Shown one piece after another: positions 54,176 through 63,206 of a stretch of 64,000 bases of DNA. The notes beneath the pieces are model-generated. The model did no database searches. It saw nothing but the letters and a program-made list of their open reading frames with translations, and was not told the origin of the DNA. Each line of letters begins with the position of its first letter. The first letter of the stretch is position 1. The position numbers were made by a program, and so were the translations under genes. Source of the DNA: Vagococcus hydrophili (lineage in GTDB: Bacteria; Bacillota; Bacilli; Lactobacillales; Vagococcaceae); assembly GCF_011304195.1 (NCBI RefSeq), contig NZ_CP049887.1, forward strand, positions 1,674,001 to 1,738,000, read 5' to 3'.

Positions 54176-55718
54176 GAAATTAGGAAAATTATTATCACTT
54201 TTAGTTTTAATCTTTCCACTATTAGCAAGTTTAACAAGTGTTACAGAGGTAAGTGCTGCTGAGGCAGACGCGGTTTCTGTTAACTTACACAAGCGTGTTT
54301 TTGAAAAAGGTGCTTCAGGAGAAAACCCTTATCCAAAACAAAATACTGGGGAAGAGATGGCTGACTTTGGTGGAACACCACTGAATGACGTGACTTTCGA
54401 AGTTTATGATGTTTCAGCTAAATTTATTGAATTATCAGGAGCTAATTCTGCAGAAGATGCAACTACTAAAATCGTTGCTGATGCAAAAGCTTCAAACTAT
54501 GCACCAGATTATGCAACAAAATTAGATTCACAAAAAACAGCGGGTGAAGGTGTTGCAACTTTTGCTAACTTACCAATCAAAAAAGACGGTAAATTTGCGA
54601 CTTACTTATTTGTAGAAACAAACTCACCAGCAAACATTAAAGAAAAAGCAGCACCAATTGTTTTAACAATGCCAGTTTACAAAGGTGACACTAATGTAAT
54701 CAACACAAATATCCACGTGTACCCTAAAAATGAAAAAGAAGCAATGTTAGAAAAAGATTTAACAGAAGAAGCTAAAAAGAAATTAGCATTAACAATTAAT
54801 GGCGATACAATTTATAACGTTGAAAAAGGTGTTCCATTTGCTTACGGAATCTCAGCTTTATTACCATGGAACATTGCTGATAAAGATTTCTACCGTGTGA
54901 TTGATACACCAAATGAAGGTATGAAAGTTTTAGTTGATACAGTAGTTGTTGAAGGTTTAGAAAAAGATAAAGATTTCACTATTAAAGCAGATACAACTGG
55001 TCGTGGATTTATTTTAGAATTTAATACTAAATCGGATAAAGTAAAAGCTTTAGCAGGTAAAAGAGCTAAAATTTCATACGATGCTGTATTAACAGAAGAT
55101 GCAAAAATTGATACTGGTCTTAACAATGAGGCTAAAGTTGAAATTGGAACAAACGTTAAACCAGGTGAACCAGGAACTCCAGGCGAGCCAGGAGAACCAG
55201 AAAAACCAACAGATCCTCCAGTAGTTGGACCAAAAGTTTACACTGGTGGTAAAAAATTCAAAAAAGTTGATGATAAAACAAGTGCTGAATTAGCAGGAGC
55301 TAAATTCAACTTAGTTAAATTAGACGCTGAAGGTAACATTACTTCTTATGCTACTTACACAAATGGAAAATACACTTGGAATGCGGAAAAAGACGCTGCA
55401 ACTGCCTTTGAATCAGATGCTAAAGGTGAATTCCAAGTAACAGGTTTAGAGTATTCTGAAAAATTACCAGCTGGAACTTCATACGCAGTAGTGGAGATTG
55501 AAGCACCTACAGGATATGCAGTATTAGATAAACCAGTTAAATTTGATGTAATTAAAGATCAATTTGATACAGAAGTATTATCAGTTAAAAATATTAAAAA
55601 AGGTTTATTACCATCAACAGGTGGTAACGGAATCTATGCATTCTTAGCAGTAGGGACTGTATTAATGGCTGGAGCATTTGTTTGGTTCCGTCGTACGAGA
55701 GTATCAGCAGAAGTTTAA
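54168..55718 (+). CDS. Major pilin subunit
   Basis: This 516-residue protein has a signal peptide, the pilin motif HVYPKN with the crosslinking lysine (about K187), an E-box in AVVEIEAPTGYAVLD, a Pro/Gly-rich linker (GEPGTPGEPGEPEKP, about 331-345) and LPSTG (about 481-485). Class C sortase joins the LPxTG Thr of one subunit to the pilin-motif Lys of the next. The codon use is cleaner and richer in preferred codons than in the neighbours, as expected for a highly expressed shaft protein. Confidence 0.95.
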   Translation: MNKKLGKLLSLLVLIFPLLASLTSVTEVSAAEADAVSVNLHKRVFEKGASGENPYPKQNTGEEMADFGGTPLNDVTFEVYDVSAKFIELSGANSAEDATTKIVADAKASNYAPDYATKLDSQKTAGEGVATFANLPIKKDGKFATYLFVETNSPANIKEKAAPIVLTMPVYKGDTNVINTNIHVYPKNEKEAMLEKDLTEEAKKKLALTINGDTIYNVEKGVPFAYGISALLPWNIADKDFYRVIDTPNEGMKVLVDTVVVEGLEKDKDFTIKADTTGRGFILEFNTKSDKVKALAGKRAKISYDAVLTEDAKIDTGLNNEAKVEIGTNVKPGEPGTPGEPGEPEKPTDPPVVGPKVYTGGKKFKKVDDKTSAELAGAKFNLVKLDAEGNITSYATYTNGKYTWNAEKDAATAFESDAKGEFQVTGLEYSEKLPAGTSYAVVEIEAPTGYAVLDKPVKFDVIKDQFDTEVLSVKNIKKGLLPSTGGNGIYAFLAVGTVLMAGAFVWFRRTRVSAEV

Positions 55719-55730
55719 AGATTGAAAAAA

Positions 55731-55762
55731 AGAGGGTGACCAACTGTCATCCTCTTATTTTT
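55731..55762 (+). terminator. Terminator or attenuator between major pilin and sortases
   Basis: The 10-bp stem AGAGGGTGAC / GTCATCCTCT (one G-T pair) with a 5-base loop is followed by TATTTTTA. Partial read-through would give more pilin mRNA than sortase mRNA. Confidence 0.7.
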
Positions 55763-55785
55763 ACTAAGTAAGAAGGGGAGACAAG

Positions 55786-56955
55786 ATGAAATCAACACAG
55801 CAAGTTATTTTACTAAAATTACTCATTACTTTTACATTTGTCACAGGTGCGTTGATCTTTTTGTATCCTTTTGTGGCAAATGTAATTAATACCCAAATAG
55901 ATAAACAACGGATTGAAGCCTTTCAAGAAGAAGCGCTTAAAGATGAAAAAAAGCAACAAAAGAAAAAAGAACTCAGAGAAAAAGAATTAAAAGCTAATCC
56001 CCAACTTGGCATGAAAATAGATCAAGATTTATTTGATGAGGTAGAAGAAAGTAGTCATTTGAGTAAGAAAGAAGTAAAGGAACATTTGATTGGTTCGATT
56101 AGTATTCCTAAAATAAATAGTCAACTGCCGATTTTTGATGTTACTAATGCGTCGTTTTTACAAGAAGGGATCACGCTATTACCTGGAGCTAGCTATCCAA
56201 GTGGTGGGAAAAGTACGCATTCTGTTTTGACCGGTCACACAGGCTTGCCGAACAAAAAATTATTTACCGATTTAAAAGTGTTAGTGAAAGGTGATATTAT
56301 TTATCTCCATGTATTAGGTGAAACAATTGGTTATGAAGTCGATCAGATCAAAACTGTTTTACCTAATCAACTGGATGATTTAAAAGTTGAAAAAGGAAAA
56401 GATTTGCTGACTTTAGTTACGTGTACTCCTTATATGATTAATACGCACCGTTTATTGGTTCGTGGACATCGTGTGCCTGTGGATTTAAAACAAGTTAAGA
56501 ATGATGAAAAAGAAGTGGTTATTAAAAATCAATCATGGTTAGTTTTTTACGTGATATTGATTCTTTTACTTTTAGCATTGATTGTCTTTGTTTCGATTAG
56601 ACAGTATCAAAGTTATCAAGCAGCTAAAAAAGGATATCGATTGAGTATAAAATTAACGTATGAAGAAGTGAATCAAAGTGGTTTAACATTTCTTTTAATG
56701 GATCATACGAAAAAACATCCAGTCCTAAAAAATGGCAAAGAACAATCAGTTAAAACCAATACAAAAGGAACATTGAGATTAGGCAAACTAAGAGGAAATA
56801 CTTATTGGTTAATTCAACAAAACACGGAAAAACAACCTGTAGTTATTAAGTGTTTTGTAAAAAATTATAAACAACCTTATTTTGAAACCAAGCTTTTACG
56901 AGGAACAGAAAAAGGTTGGAAGATTGTAACGAAGGAAGCGAAAATGAATAAATGA
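55786..56955 (+). CDS. Class C sortase with an extra C-terminal domain (first)
   Basis: The product has 389 residues: an N-terminal membrane segment (about 7-32), a sortase domain with GHTG (His about 151), TLVTCTPY (Cys about 213) and HRLLVRGHR, and a second membrane segment (about 249-271). The lid motif is DLF where DPF/W is usual. About 118 residues follow the second membrane segment, while class C sortases usually end there. This tail (RLSIKLTYEEVNQSGLTFLL ...) resembles a SpaA fold. With an N-in, C-in topology it would sit in the cytoplasm. GGGGAG precedes the ATG. Confidence 0.92.
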   Translation: MKSTQQVILLKLLITFTFVTGALIFLYPFVANVINTQIDKQRIEAFQEEALKDEKKQQKKKELREKELKANPQLGMKIDQDLFDEVEESSHLSKKEVKEHLIGSISIPKINSQLPIFDVTNASFLQEGITLLPGASYPSGGKSTHSVLTGHTGLPNKKLFTDLKVLVKGDIIYLHVLGETIGYEVDQIKTVLPNQLDDLKVEKGKDLLTLVTCTPYMINTHRLLVRGHRVPVDLKQVKNDEKEVVIKNQSWLVFYVILILLLLALIVFVSIRQYQSYQAAKKGYRLSIKLTYEEVNQSGLTFLLMDHTKKHPVLKNGKEQSVKTNTKGTLRLGKLRGNTYWLIQQNTEKQPVVIKCFVKNYKQPYFETKLLRGTEKGWKIVTKEAKMNK

Positions 56956-58103
56956 AAAAAACGATGATTCAAAAAATAATTTTAATAAGTATCTTTCTAA
57001 TAGGTGGCTTAATTTTTACGTATCCTTTTTATAGTAATGGGATTAATTACTTAATTGATCAACAACGCTTAAAAGCACTTCATCAGAAAACTGAAAAAGA
57101 GTATGCTGAAAAAGAAACTGAGATGAAACAAGTTAACGATAAAATAAAAGTGAATGGATTAGTTATTAATCACGACCCCTTTGATGCGAGTCAAGTAGAT
57201 AAAGGCAGTTTAGATTTAGAAAAACATCTAATTGGTTCAATCAGTATTCCAAAAATCAATATTAGTATTCCCCTATACGATACATTAACCAATCAAGTGT
57301 TAGAAAATGGAGCAGGTATACTGCAAGGTAGTTCCATGCCAACAGGCGGTGTGGGAACACATTCGGTTATTTCTGCTCACCGCGGTTTGGCAGAGCGTCT
57401 CCTTTTTAGAAATTTAGATAAGCTTCAAAAAGGAGATGTCTTCTTAGTAGAATCCTCAGGTAAACTTTTAGCTTATGAAGTATTTAAAGTTCAAACAGTT
57501 AAACCAGAAGAAACAGATTTTATTAAGTTAGATCCAAAGGAAGATATAATTTCACTGTTAACATGTACCCCTTACATGATAAATAGTCACCGATTGATCG
57601 TAACTGGTAAGCGAACAGAAGTTACAAAAGAAATGAAAAATGAAATAAAGAATAGTCAGAAAAAACAAGACTGGCAACAATGGCTAATCTTAGGTGGCAT
57701 TATACTAGGAATTTTATTCATCTTGTATTTATTTTACCGAGTGATTAGAAGTTACTTAATCAGTCAAAACAGGTATTCCTTTACTTTTTATGTCCGAAAT
57801 GAAGAAAAGACAGCAATCGAAGGACAAGAATTTATTATTTACCGAAAAGGTAGTAATCAAATTCTTAAAAGAAATGACGAGTTCTTAGTTCCTACTAGTC
57901 AAATTAACGGCCGAGTAGTGATTAAAGATCTACCGGGTGGTTTATATACTCTAGCAGTTAGGGAAAATCCTAGAAGTGTTCTTGGACAATTTGGAGTAAA
58001 AAAAATAAAAGATAAACGAATGATGTGGCTAAAGACGGAGAATAATTTAGCAGATGTGAAAAATAAGAATCGACGGGTTTGGCTTACATTAAAAAATGAT
58101 TAA
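56952..58103 (+). CDS. Class C sortase with an extra C-terminal domain (second)
   Basis: This 383-residue paralogue of the gene before it, which it overlaps by 4 bases, has an N-terminal membrane segment, the lid motif DPF at about 62-64, SAHRG (His about 143), LLTCTPY (Cys about 205), INSHRLIVTGKR and a second membrane segment (about 238-260). It again ends in a tail of about 120 residues after the membrane with a SpaA-like pattern (AIEGQEFIIYRK ... LPGGLYTLAVREN). Two sortases in one pilus operon often divide polymerisation and accessory pilin addition. Confidence 0.92.
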   Translation: MKKTMIQKIILISIFLIGGLIFTYPFYSNGINYLIDQQRLKALHQKTEKEYAEKETEMKQVNDKIKVNGLVINHDPFDASQVDKGSLDLEKHLIGSISIPKINISIPLYDTLTNQVLENGAGILQGSSMPTGGVGTHSVISAHRGLAERLLFRNLDKLQKGDVFLVESSGKLLAYEVFKVQTVKPEETDFIKLDPKEDIISLLTCTPYMINSHRLIVTGKRTEVTKEMKNEIKNSQKKQDWQQWLILGGIILGILFILYLFYRVIRSYLISQNRYSFTFYVRNEEKTAIEGQEFIIYRKGSNQILKRNDEFLVPTSQINGRVVIKDLPGGLYTLAVRENPRSVLGQFGVKKIKDKRMMWLKTENNLADVKNKNRRVWLTLKND

Positions 58104-58107
58104 AACT

Positions 58108-58162
58108 ACATATCTATAAGCAAATAATGAACAAAGAAACATTTGCTTATAGTATGTTTTTT
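58108..58162 (+). terminator. Rho-independent terminator of the pilus operon
   Basis: A perfect 12-bp stem, CTATAAGCAAAT / ATTTGCTTATAG, extended by ACATA/TATGT, is followed by a T-run. Confidence 0.9.
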
Positions 58163-58337
58163 GTGTGTAGAAAAATGAAAATAAAAAGACAGAATTATGA
58201 AAAAACAAGTTTTAAATAAACCGTTTTCAACCGTGTTTGTTTAGTAGTGAGTCAAAAAATAATTACAAATAAAAATAACTTGGTATAATTTTTTTATAGT
58301 AGTGATAAAAAAACTAATGATAAAGAAGGTGTCGTTT

Positions 58338-59786
58338 ATGTTTCCAATACTTGACGTTTCTTCCCAAAGATTAATTAAAATACTTACAGTTTTATTACAT
58401 ACGGATAATTGGATAACAATCAGAGAAATTTCTAAGCAGTTATCCGTTTCTGAAAAAACAATTCATGACGATTTGAAATATATTCAAGGAAATTTAAGTT
58501 CAATGATTGAAATTGAATCATCATTTCCCTATGGTATTCAAGCTTCAAAAATGACATCCAACGTTTTTTTAGAAATTCAATCAGAGATTTTACTTAATTC
58601 AATATCGATTAAATTTATCTTGATCTTATTGGAAACACCTGATAAGGATTTAAATTACTATAGTGATGAATTACATATTAGTCGTTCCACATTGTATCGT
58701 TACTTGCCTACTCTGACGACTTATTTTGAAGAATACGGATTAACAATAAAAAAAAATAGTGGTAAATATAATATAACTGCTAATAATGAATACTTGTTTA
58801 GACGTTTTTTTACAACTTTTTTGTACGAAATATATGGATATAATACAAAATTTATTATTCCAGAAGATCTTAGTGACATATTATGTTTGAGATTAAAAAA
58901 TATGTACTCTCAAAATGGGGAAGAAATTTCCGATTTACAAACGGAGTATTATTCTCTTTTTTACTATCTATCCCTAATACGAGAAAGTAAAAATCATAAA
59001 ATCGATTATTCTAATAATTTTAGTGGTAAAAATAGCTTATTTTCAACAGAAGAACAAAGTTATTTTGAATCGAATTATCCCCAACTATCCTCAAACATTT
59101 TAATGAATATTGAATCTAATATCTACATTCATCGCCATTCGATGTTCGATAGTACAGATACCTTATTTATTAAAGAGGTATCACGTTTTTTAGATAAAAT
59201 ATATAGTACATTCCATATTAAACATCATGAATTTGAAAAAGAGATGCTTATCGATTTTTTAGTAGATTTATGCATTAATATTAAATATTTAAAAATTCCC
59301 TATCATTTTTTTAGTGACCGTTTTTCTTTATTTTCAAATCAAATTAAAAAAAGTAATAGTATGGTTTATAAATTATTAGTAACGTCTATTCATGATTTAG
59401 GAAATTCTACGGGACTTGATTTCAGTTTATATGAAGGTCATTTAATCTATCTAATCGTAGTGAGTTTACCAGCTATGTTACAAACTCAGTTTAATCAACC
59501 AATTTTAATTGTTAGTAATTATTCAGTTGAGCATAGTCAATTTTTACTTAGAATGCTTCAAGGTCAACTCAATATGGATCCAATTTATTTTGAGCATGTG
59601 GTTTGTATTCAAGAAAGAAACATAAGTAATTATGATGTCTCTGAGTTTCAATTAATTTTAACTAATGTTGAACTAAAGATAGATCACCCTCACTGTGTAT
59701 TAATTAGTGATTTTCCAAAAGCAAAGAGTATTCGAGAAATAAAGAGAATTCTTTATGATAATAGAGATAATGAGAAAGAAGAATAA
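58338..59786 (+). CDS. Mga/AtxA-like transcriptional regulator
   Basis: ATG at 58338, with AAGAAGGTG upstream, is preferred over an in-frame start 12 codons earlier. The product of about 482 residues has two N-terminal HTH regions (REISKQLSVSEKTIHDDLKY and DELHISRSTLYRYLPTLTTY), PRD-like helical regions and a C-terminal EIIB-like part, as in Mga, AtxA and enterococcal EbpR. EbpR controls the ebp pilus from next door. A similar role for the pilus genes upstream is likely, although here the regulator lies downstream and has its own terminator. Confidence 0.85.
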   Translation: MFPILDVSSQRLIKILTVLLHTDNWITIREISKQLSVSEKTIHDDLKYIQGNLSSMIEIESSFPYGIQASKMTSNVFLEIQSEILLNSISIKFILILLETPDKDLNYYSDELHISRSTLYRYLPTLTTYFEEYGLTIKKNSGKYNITANNEYLFRRFFTTFLYEIYGYNTKFIIPEDLSDILCLRLKNMYSQNGEEISDLQTEYYSLFYYLSLIRESKNHKIDYSNNFSGKNSLFSTEEQSYFESNYPQLSSNILMNIESNIYIHRHSMFDSTDTLFIKEVSRFLDKIYSTFHIKHHEFEKEMLIDFLVDLCINIKYLKIPYHFFSDRFSLFSNQIKKSNSMVYKLLVTSIHDLGNSTGLDFSLYEGHLIYLIVVSLPAMLQTQFNQPILIVSNYSVEHSQFLLRMLQGQLNMDPIYFEHVVCIQERNISNYDVSEFQLILTNVELKIDHPHCVLISDFPKAKSIREIKRILYDNRDNEKEE

Positions 59787-59794
59787 ACTATTAG

Positions 59795-59842
59795 AAACAC
59801 GTTAAAATTACTGATGGATTAGTAATTTTAACGTGTTTTTTA
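59795..59842 (+). terminator. Rho-independent terminator
   Basis: A stem of about 17 bp, AAACACGTTAAAATTACT / AGTAATTTTAACGTGTTT, is followed by a T-run. Confidence 0.92.
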
Positions 59843-59920
59843 ACACAGCAACAATTGCAAAGTTTTTTCATCTCTTCTAGCGTAAGATAGGTTGTATCAG
59901 AAGAGACAGGAGGATCTGGT

Positions 59921-62167
59921 ATGGAAAAGATAAACATAAAAAATGCCTATTTGAACAATTTAAAAAATATTAATCTTGGTATCACTAAAAATCAATTCAC
60001 AGTCATCACAGGGATTAGTGGGTCAGGAAAATCGAGTTTAGCCTTTCATTTGATTTTTGAAGAAGGACGCAAGAGATATCTCCAATCTTTAGGTATTGGC
60101 GTTGATTTGGGAGAAGGTCAGTTTGAAGAAATTTCTGGTCTAAGCCCAACAATTGCAGTGAAACAAAATATGATTAAACAAAGCAATCCAAGATCAACTG
60201 TGGGAACAAAAACAGGCCTATTAAACGCTCTTAATTTGTTATATGCCAATGAGTCCAAAACAAAAGAGAGAGAACCAAGTAGATTATCTGCAGGTGATTA
60301 TTCCTATCTTTCCCCATCTGGTATGTGTTTTTCTTGTGGTGGTTCAGGAAAGAAGTATGCTATCAATTTAGAATCAGTCATAACAGATAGTCAAACGACA
60401 GTTAGACAAGTTTTTGAAAGAATTGGGGCAACAAAAGGTTATCTGAACCTAATGGACCGAAAATACGGTGAGTTATTTGACCAATCATTTTTGGATTTAA
60501 ATGAAGATGACAAAAGTGATTTTACATATGGCGTTTTTGATCCTGTAAGTGGAAAAACAAGTTATTGTATAGAACGAATTTTACAAAATAGGCAACAAAA
60601 GAAGGAAGAAATATCTAACTTATATTATGAAGAAAAGTGTACTGGTTGTGATGGTTTTAGAATAAGCCGGGAAGCTATGGAAACTTTTATCGATGGAAAA
60701 CATTTAGGTGAGCTTGCTGAAATGTCACTTAATCAACTCTATCAATTTTTAGAAAAAGTCAAGGATGTTTCTGAGTTAGGGAAGAGCTTAATTCATGAAA
60801 TGAATACCAAAATTAGAAAATTGCTTCAAATTAAATTAGGTCATTTAAGCTTATATCGAGAAATGAGAACCTTAAGTGGTGGAGAATTACAACGTATTTT
60901 TCTTTATGGACATCTAGAATCGAACTTAAATGGGTTAATTTATGTATTTGACGAACCAACAAGCGGACTTCACGAATCGGAGAAAGAAATGATTATCTCA
61001 TCGCTAAAAAATTTAAGTGAACAAGGAAATACAGTGCTTGTTGTTTCTCATGATCATGTCGTAATAAAAGAAGCAGATGAATTAATTGAAATTGGTCCAA
61101 AAGCTGGGAGTGAAGGTGGAAATGTTGTGTTTAAGGGAACTGCAAAAGAATACCAACAATTACCTTACACATCAGCAAACTGTGATTTAACTCAAATTAT
61201 CTCTCCAATTAAATCAGAAGCTATCGAAATCATCAGAATTAATAAGGCAGTAAGCCATAATCTAAAGAACGTTTCAGTGGATATACCTTTAAATCGATTA
61301 GTGAGTGTGATTGGGGTTTCTGGAAGTGGCAAGAGTTCGTTAATATCAGACACATTAGTACCGAGATTAAAAACGCAGTTAAAAGATAAAAATCCTTCAA
61401 AAATAAAAAATGTTGTTGAAGTTAATCAAGCACCGATTGGTCGAAAATCTAATTCAACACCAGCTTCTTATTTAGGTATCTGGGATAAAATAAGAGAATT
61501 ATATGCTAGTCAGGAAATGTCTAAGACAAAAGAATTGAAAGCAGGTCATTTTTCTTTTAACTCAAAAGGCGCTTGTCCGACTTGTAAAGGAACGGGAGTA
61601 GAAACAATTTCTTTAGGTATGGATGTCAGTTTTGAAAAAATATGTCCAACATGTTTAGGGAAACGATTTAACAAAGAAACCCTAGAAGTAACCTATCTTG
61701 GTAATGATATCCATGATTGTTTAAATTTGAGTGTGAGTGAAGCTTGTCATTTTTTAGAAGGAAGCGGGCTAAATCTTAAACCGCTAGTCACATTAGAAAA
61801 AATAGGGATGGGCTATTTAAAATTAGGACAACCAACTTCTTCTTTAAGTGGTGGAGAAGCGCAACGGCTTAAGTTAGTGAAAGAAATTGGAAAAAGTAGG
61901 CAAGGTGAGACACTCTACGTGTTAGATGAACCTTCGACAGGGTTAAGTACGTATGACATCTCGAAATTGCTGTACTTAATTAATGAATTACTAACTTTAG
62001 GGCATTCTGTCATTGTCATTGAACATCAAATCGATGTGATTAAGGCTAGTCATTGGTTGATTGAGATGGGAAGCGGTGCTGGAGAACTTGGTGGAGAGCT
62101 AATTGCAGAAGGAACGGTTGAAGAAATAAAGAATAATCCGAAATCACTGACTGGAGGGTATTTATAA
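59921..62167 (+). CDS. UvrA paralogue (short, UvrA2-like)
   Basis: This 748-residue protein has two ABC ATPase units: Walker A GISGSGKSS (about residues 31-39) and GVSGSGKSS in the second half, and signatures LSGGELQRI and LSGGEAQRL. Two zinc fingers are visible (CFSCGGSG...CTGC; CPTCKGTG...CPTC). It is about 200 residues shorter than true UvrA and lacks most of the UvrB-binding region. Such proteins are linked to drug or DNA-damage resistance in some Gram-positives. AGGAGG precedes the ATG. It is co-transcribed with the hydrolase that begins at the next base. Confidence 0.9.
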   Translation: MEKINIKNAYLNNLKNINLGITKNQFTVITGISGSGKSSLAFHLIFEEGRKRYLQSLGIGVDLGEGQFEEISGLSPTIAVKQNMIKQSNPRSTVGTKTGLLNALNLLYANESKTKEREPSRLSAGDYSYLSPSGMCFSCGGSGKKYAINLESVITDSQTTVRQVFERIGATKGYLNLMDRKYGELFDQSFLDLNEDDKSDFTYGVFDPVSGKTSYCIERILQNRQQKKEEISNLYYEEKCTGCDGFRISREAMETFIDGKHLGELAEMSLNQLYQFLEKVKDVSELGKSLIHEMNTKIRKLLQIKLGHLSLYREMRTLSGGELQRIFLYGHLESNLNGLIYVFDEPTSGLHESEKEMIISSLKNLSEQGNTVLVVSHDHVVIKEADELIEIGPKAGSEGGNVVFKGTAKEYQQLPYTSANCDLTQIISPIKSEAIEIIRINKAVSHNLKNVSVDIPLNRLVSVIGVSGSGKSSLISDTLVPRLKTQLKDKNPSKIKNVVEVNQAPIGRKSNSTPASYLGIWDKIRELYASQEMSKTKELKAGHFSFNSKGACPTCKGTGVETISLGMDVSFEKICPTCLGKRFNKETLEVTYLGNDIHDCLNLSVSEACHFLEGSGLNLKPLVTLEKIGMGYLKLGQPTSSLSGGEAQRLKLVKEIGKSRQGETLYVLDEPSTGLSTYDISKLLYLINELLTLGHSVIVIEHQIDVIKASHWLIEMGSGAGELGGELIAEGTVEEIKNNPKSLTGGYL

Positions 62168-63124
62168 ATGAAGAAACCTTGTTTTACGAAAGAACAAATT
62201 GAGACGTTAGAGCAAATGATTAGAAGTCAGTATTCTAATATTCAAGGATTAAAGGTGACAAAAAACAATCAAGAAGTTTTCATGAAAAGCTTTAATCAAG
62301 TTGAGGAAGGTGAAAAATACAATATTGCCTCAGTGACTAAGAGTATTTTGTCTTTACTAATCGGAATAGCGATTGACCAAAAGTTGATTAAGGGTGTGGA
62401 TGAACCTGTGATGAGTTTTTTCCCTGAGTATGACTTTAGGGATGATAACCTCCTTCGAGACAAGATTACGATTAGGGACTTATTGACAATGACCACGCCG
62501 TTTCCTTTTCCAAGTATGCAGGAATCTTTTTCAAGAATGTGTCGTCAGGAAGATTGGATTAAATATGGTTTAGAGATGATGGGAAGAGGAGATTTAAAGG
62601 GCGGGTTTAAGTACTCTACAATTGGTTCTCACATTCTATCAGCTGTCTTAACCAAAGTTACTAAAATGAGTGCAAGAGAATTTGCTAATCTATACTTATT
62701 TACGCCTCTTAAAATTAAACCGATTCCTTTTTATTCAATGACCTATGATGAGGAGCATTTATTTGGTAAGAAAGTTCAAGGATGGGTCATGGATCCAAGT
62801 GGCATATCTGCTGGTGGTTGGGGATTAACTTTGAGCATTGATGAAATGACTAAAATTGGACAGCTATACTTAAATGACGGTGTTTGGAATCATCAACAAG
62901 TGGTTAGTTCTAAGTGGTTGGAAGAATCCAGACAAGTGAATGCCAATCACTATGGCTATATGTGGTGGCTAGGTGAAAGTGATGAAGTCATGGCAATTGG
63001 TTCAGGAGGTAGTTTAATTTATGTTCATCTCAAAGAAAAAATTGTGATAGCCATTGCATCGACGATTATTTTAAAACCAAGAGATCGAAAAGAACTACTG
63101 CAAGAAATAGTTAGTTGTCTGTAG
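62168..63124 (+). CDS. Serine hydrolase of the beta-lactamase/PBP-like fold
   Basis: This 318-residue protein has the SxxK motif SVTK (about residues 57-60), a YST segment in the YxN position and GSGGS replacing KTG. There is no signal peptide, so it is probably cytoplasmic and acts as an esterase-like enzyme, as many class C-fold proteins do. It starts directly after the UvrA-like stop, so it is translationally coupled. The substrate is unknown; it is not evidence of beta-lactam resistance. Confidence 0.85.
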   Translation: MKKPCFTKEQIETLEQMIRSQYSNIQGLKVTKNNQEVFMKSFNQVEEGEKYNIASVTKSILSLLIGIAIDQKLIKGVDEPVMSFFPEYDFRDDNLLRDKITIRDLLTMTTPFPFPSMQESFSRMCRQEDWIKYGLEMMGRGDLKGGFKYSTIGSHILSAVLTKVTKMSAREFANLYLFTPLKIKPIPFYSMTYDEEHLFGKKVQGWVMDPSGISAGGWGLTLSIDEMTKIGQLYLNDGVWNHQQVVSSKWLEESRQVNANHYGYMWWLGESDEVMAIGSGGSLIYVHLKEKIVIAIASTIILKPRDRKELLQEIVSCL

Positions 63125-63206
63125 CTTAAATATCTGTTAAAGACATCAAGATGTGTTCTGATAAGGTATAATCTTAGTAAAGTAGTAAAAAGGAGATTAT
63201 TAGAGA

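Noticed and set aside
59921-62167. Housekeeping uvrA
   Set aside because: At 748 residues it is too short, and it lacks the uvrB neighbour and most of the UvrB-binding region; it is a paralogue.
62168-63124. True beta-lactamase
   Set aside because: There is no signal peptide and the KTG motif is not kept; it is better called a serine hydrolase of that fold.
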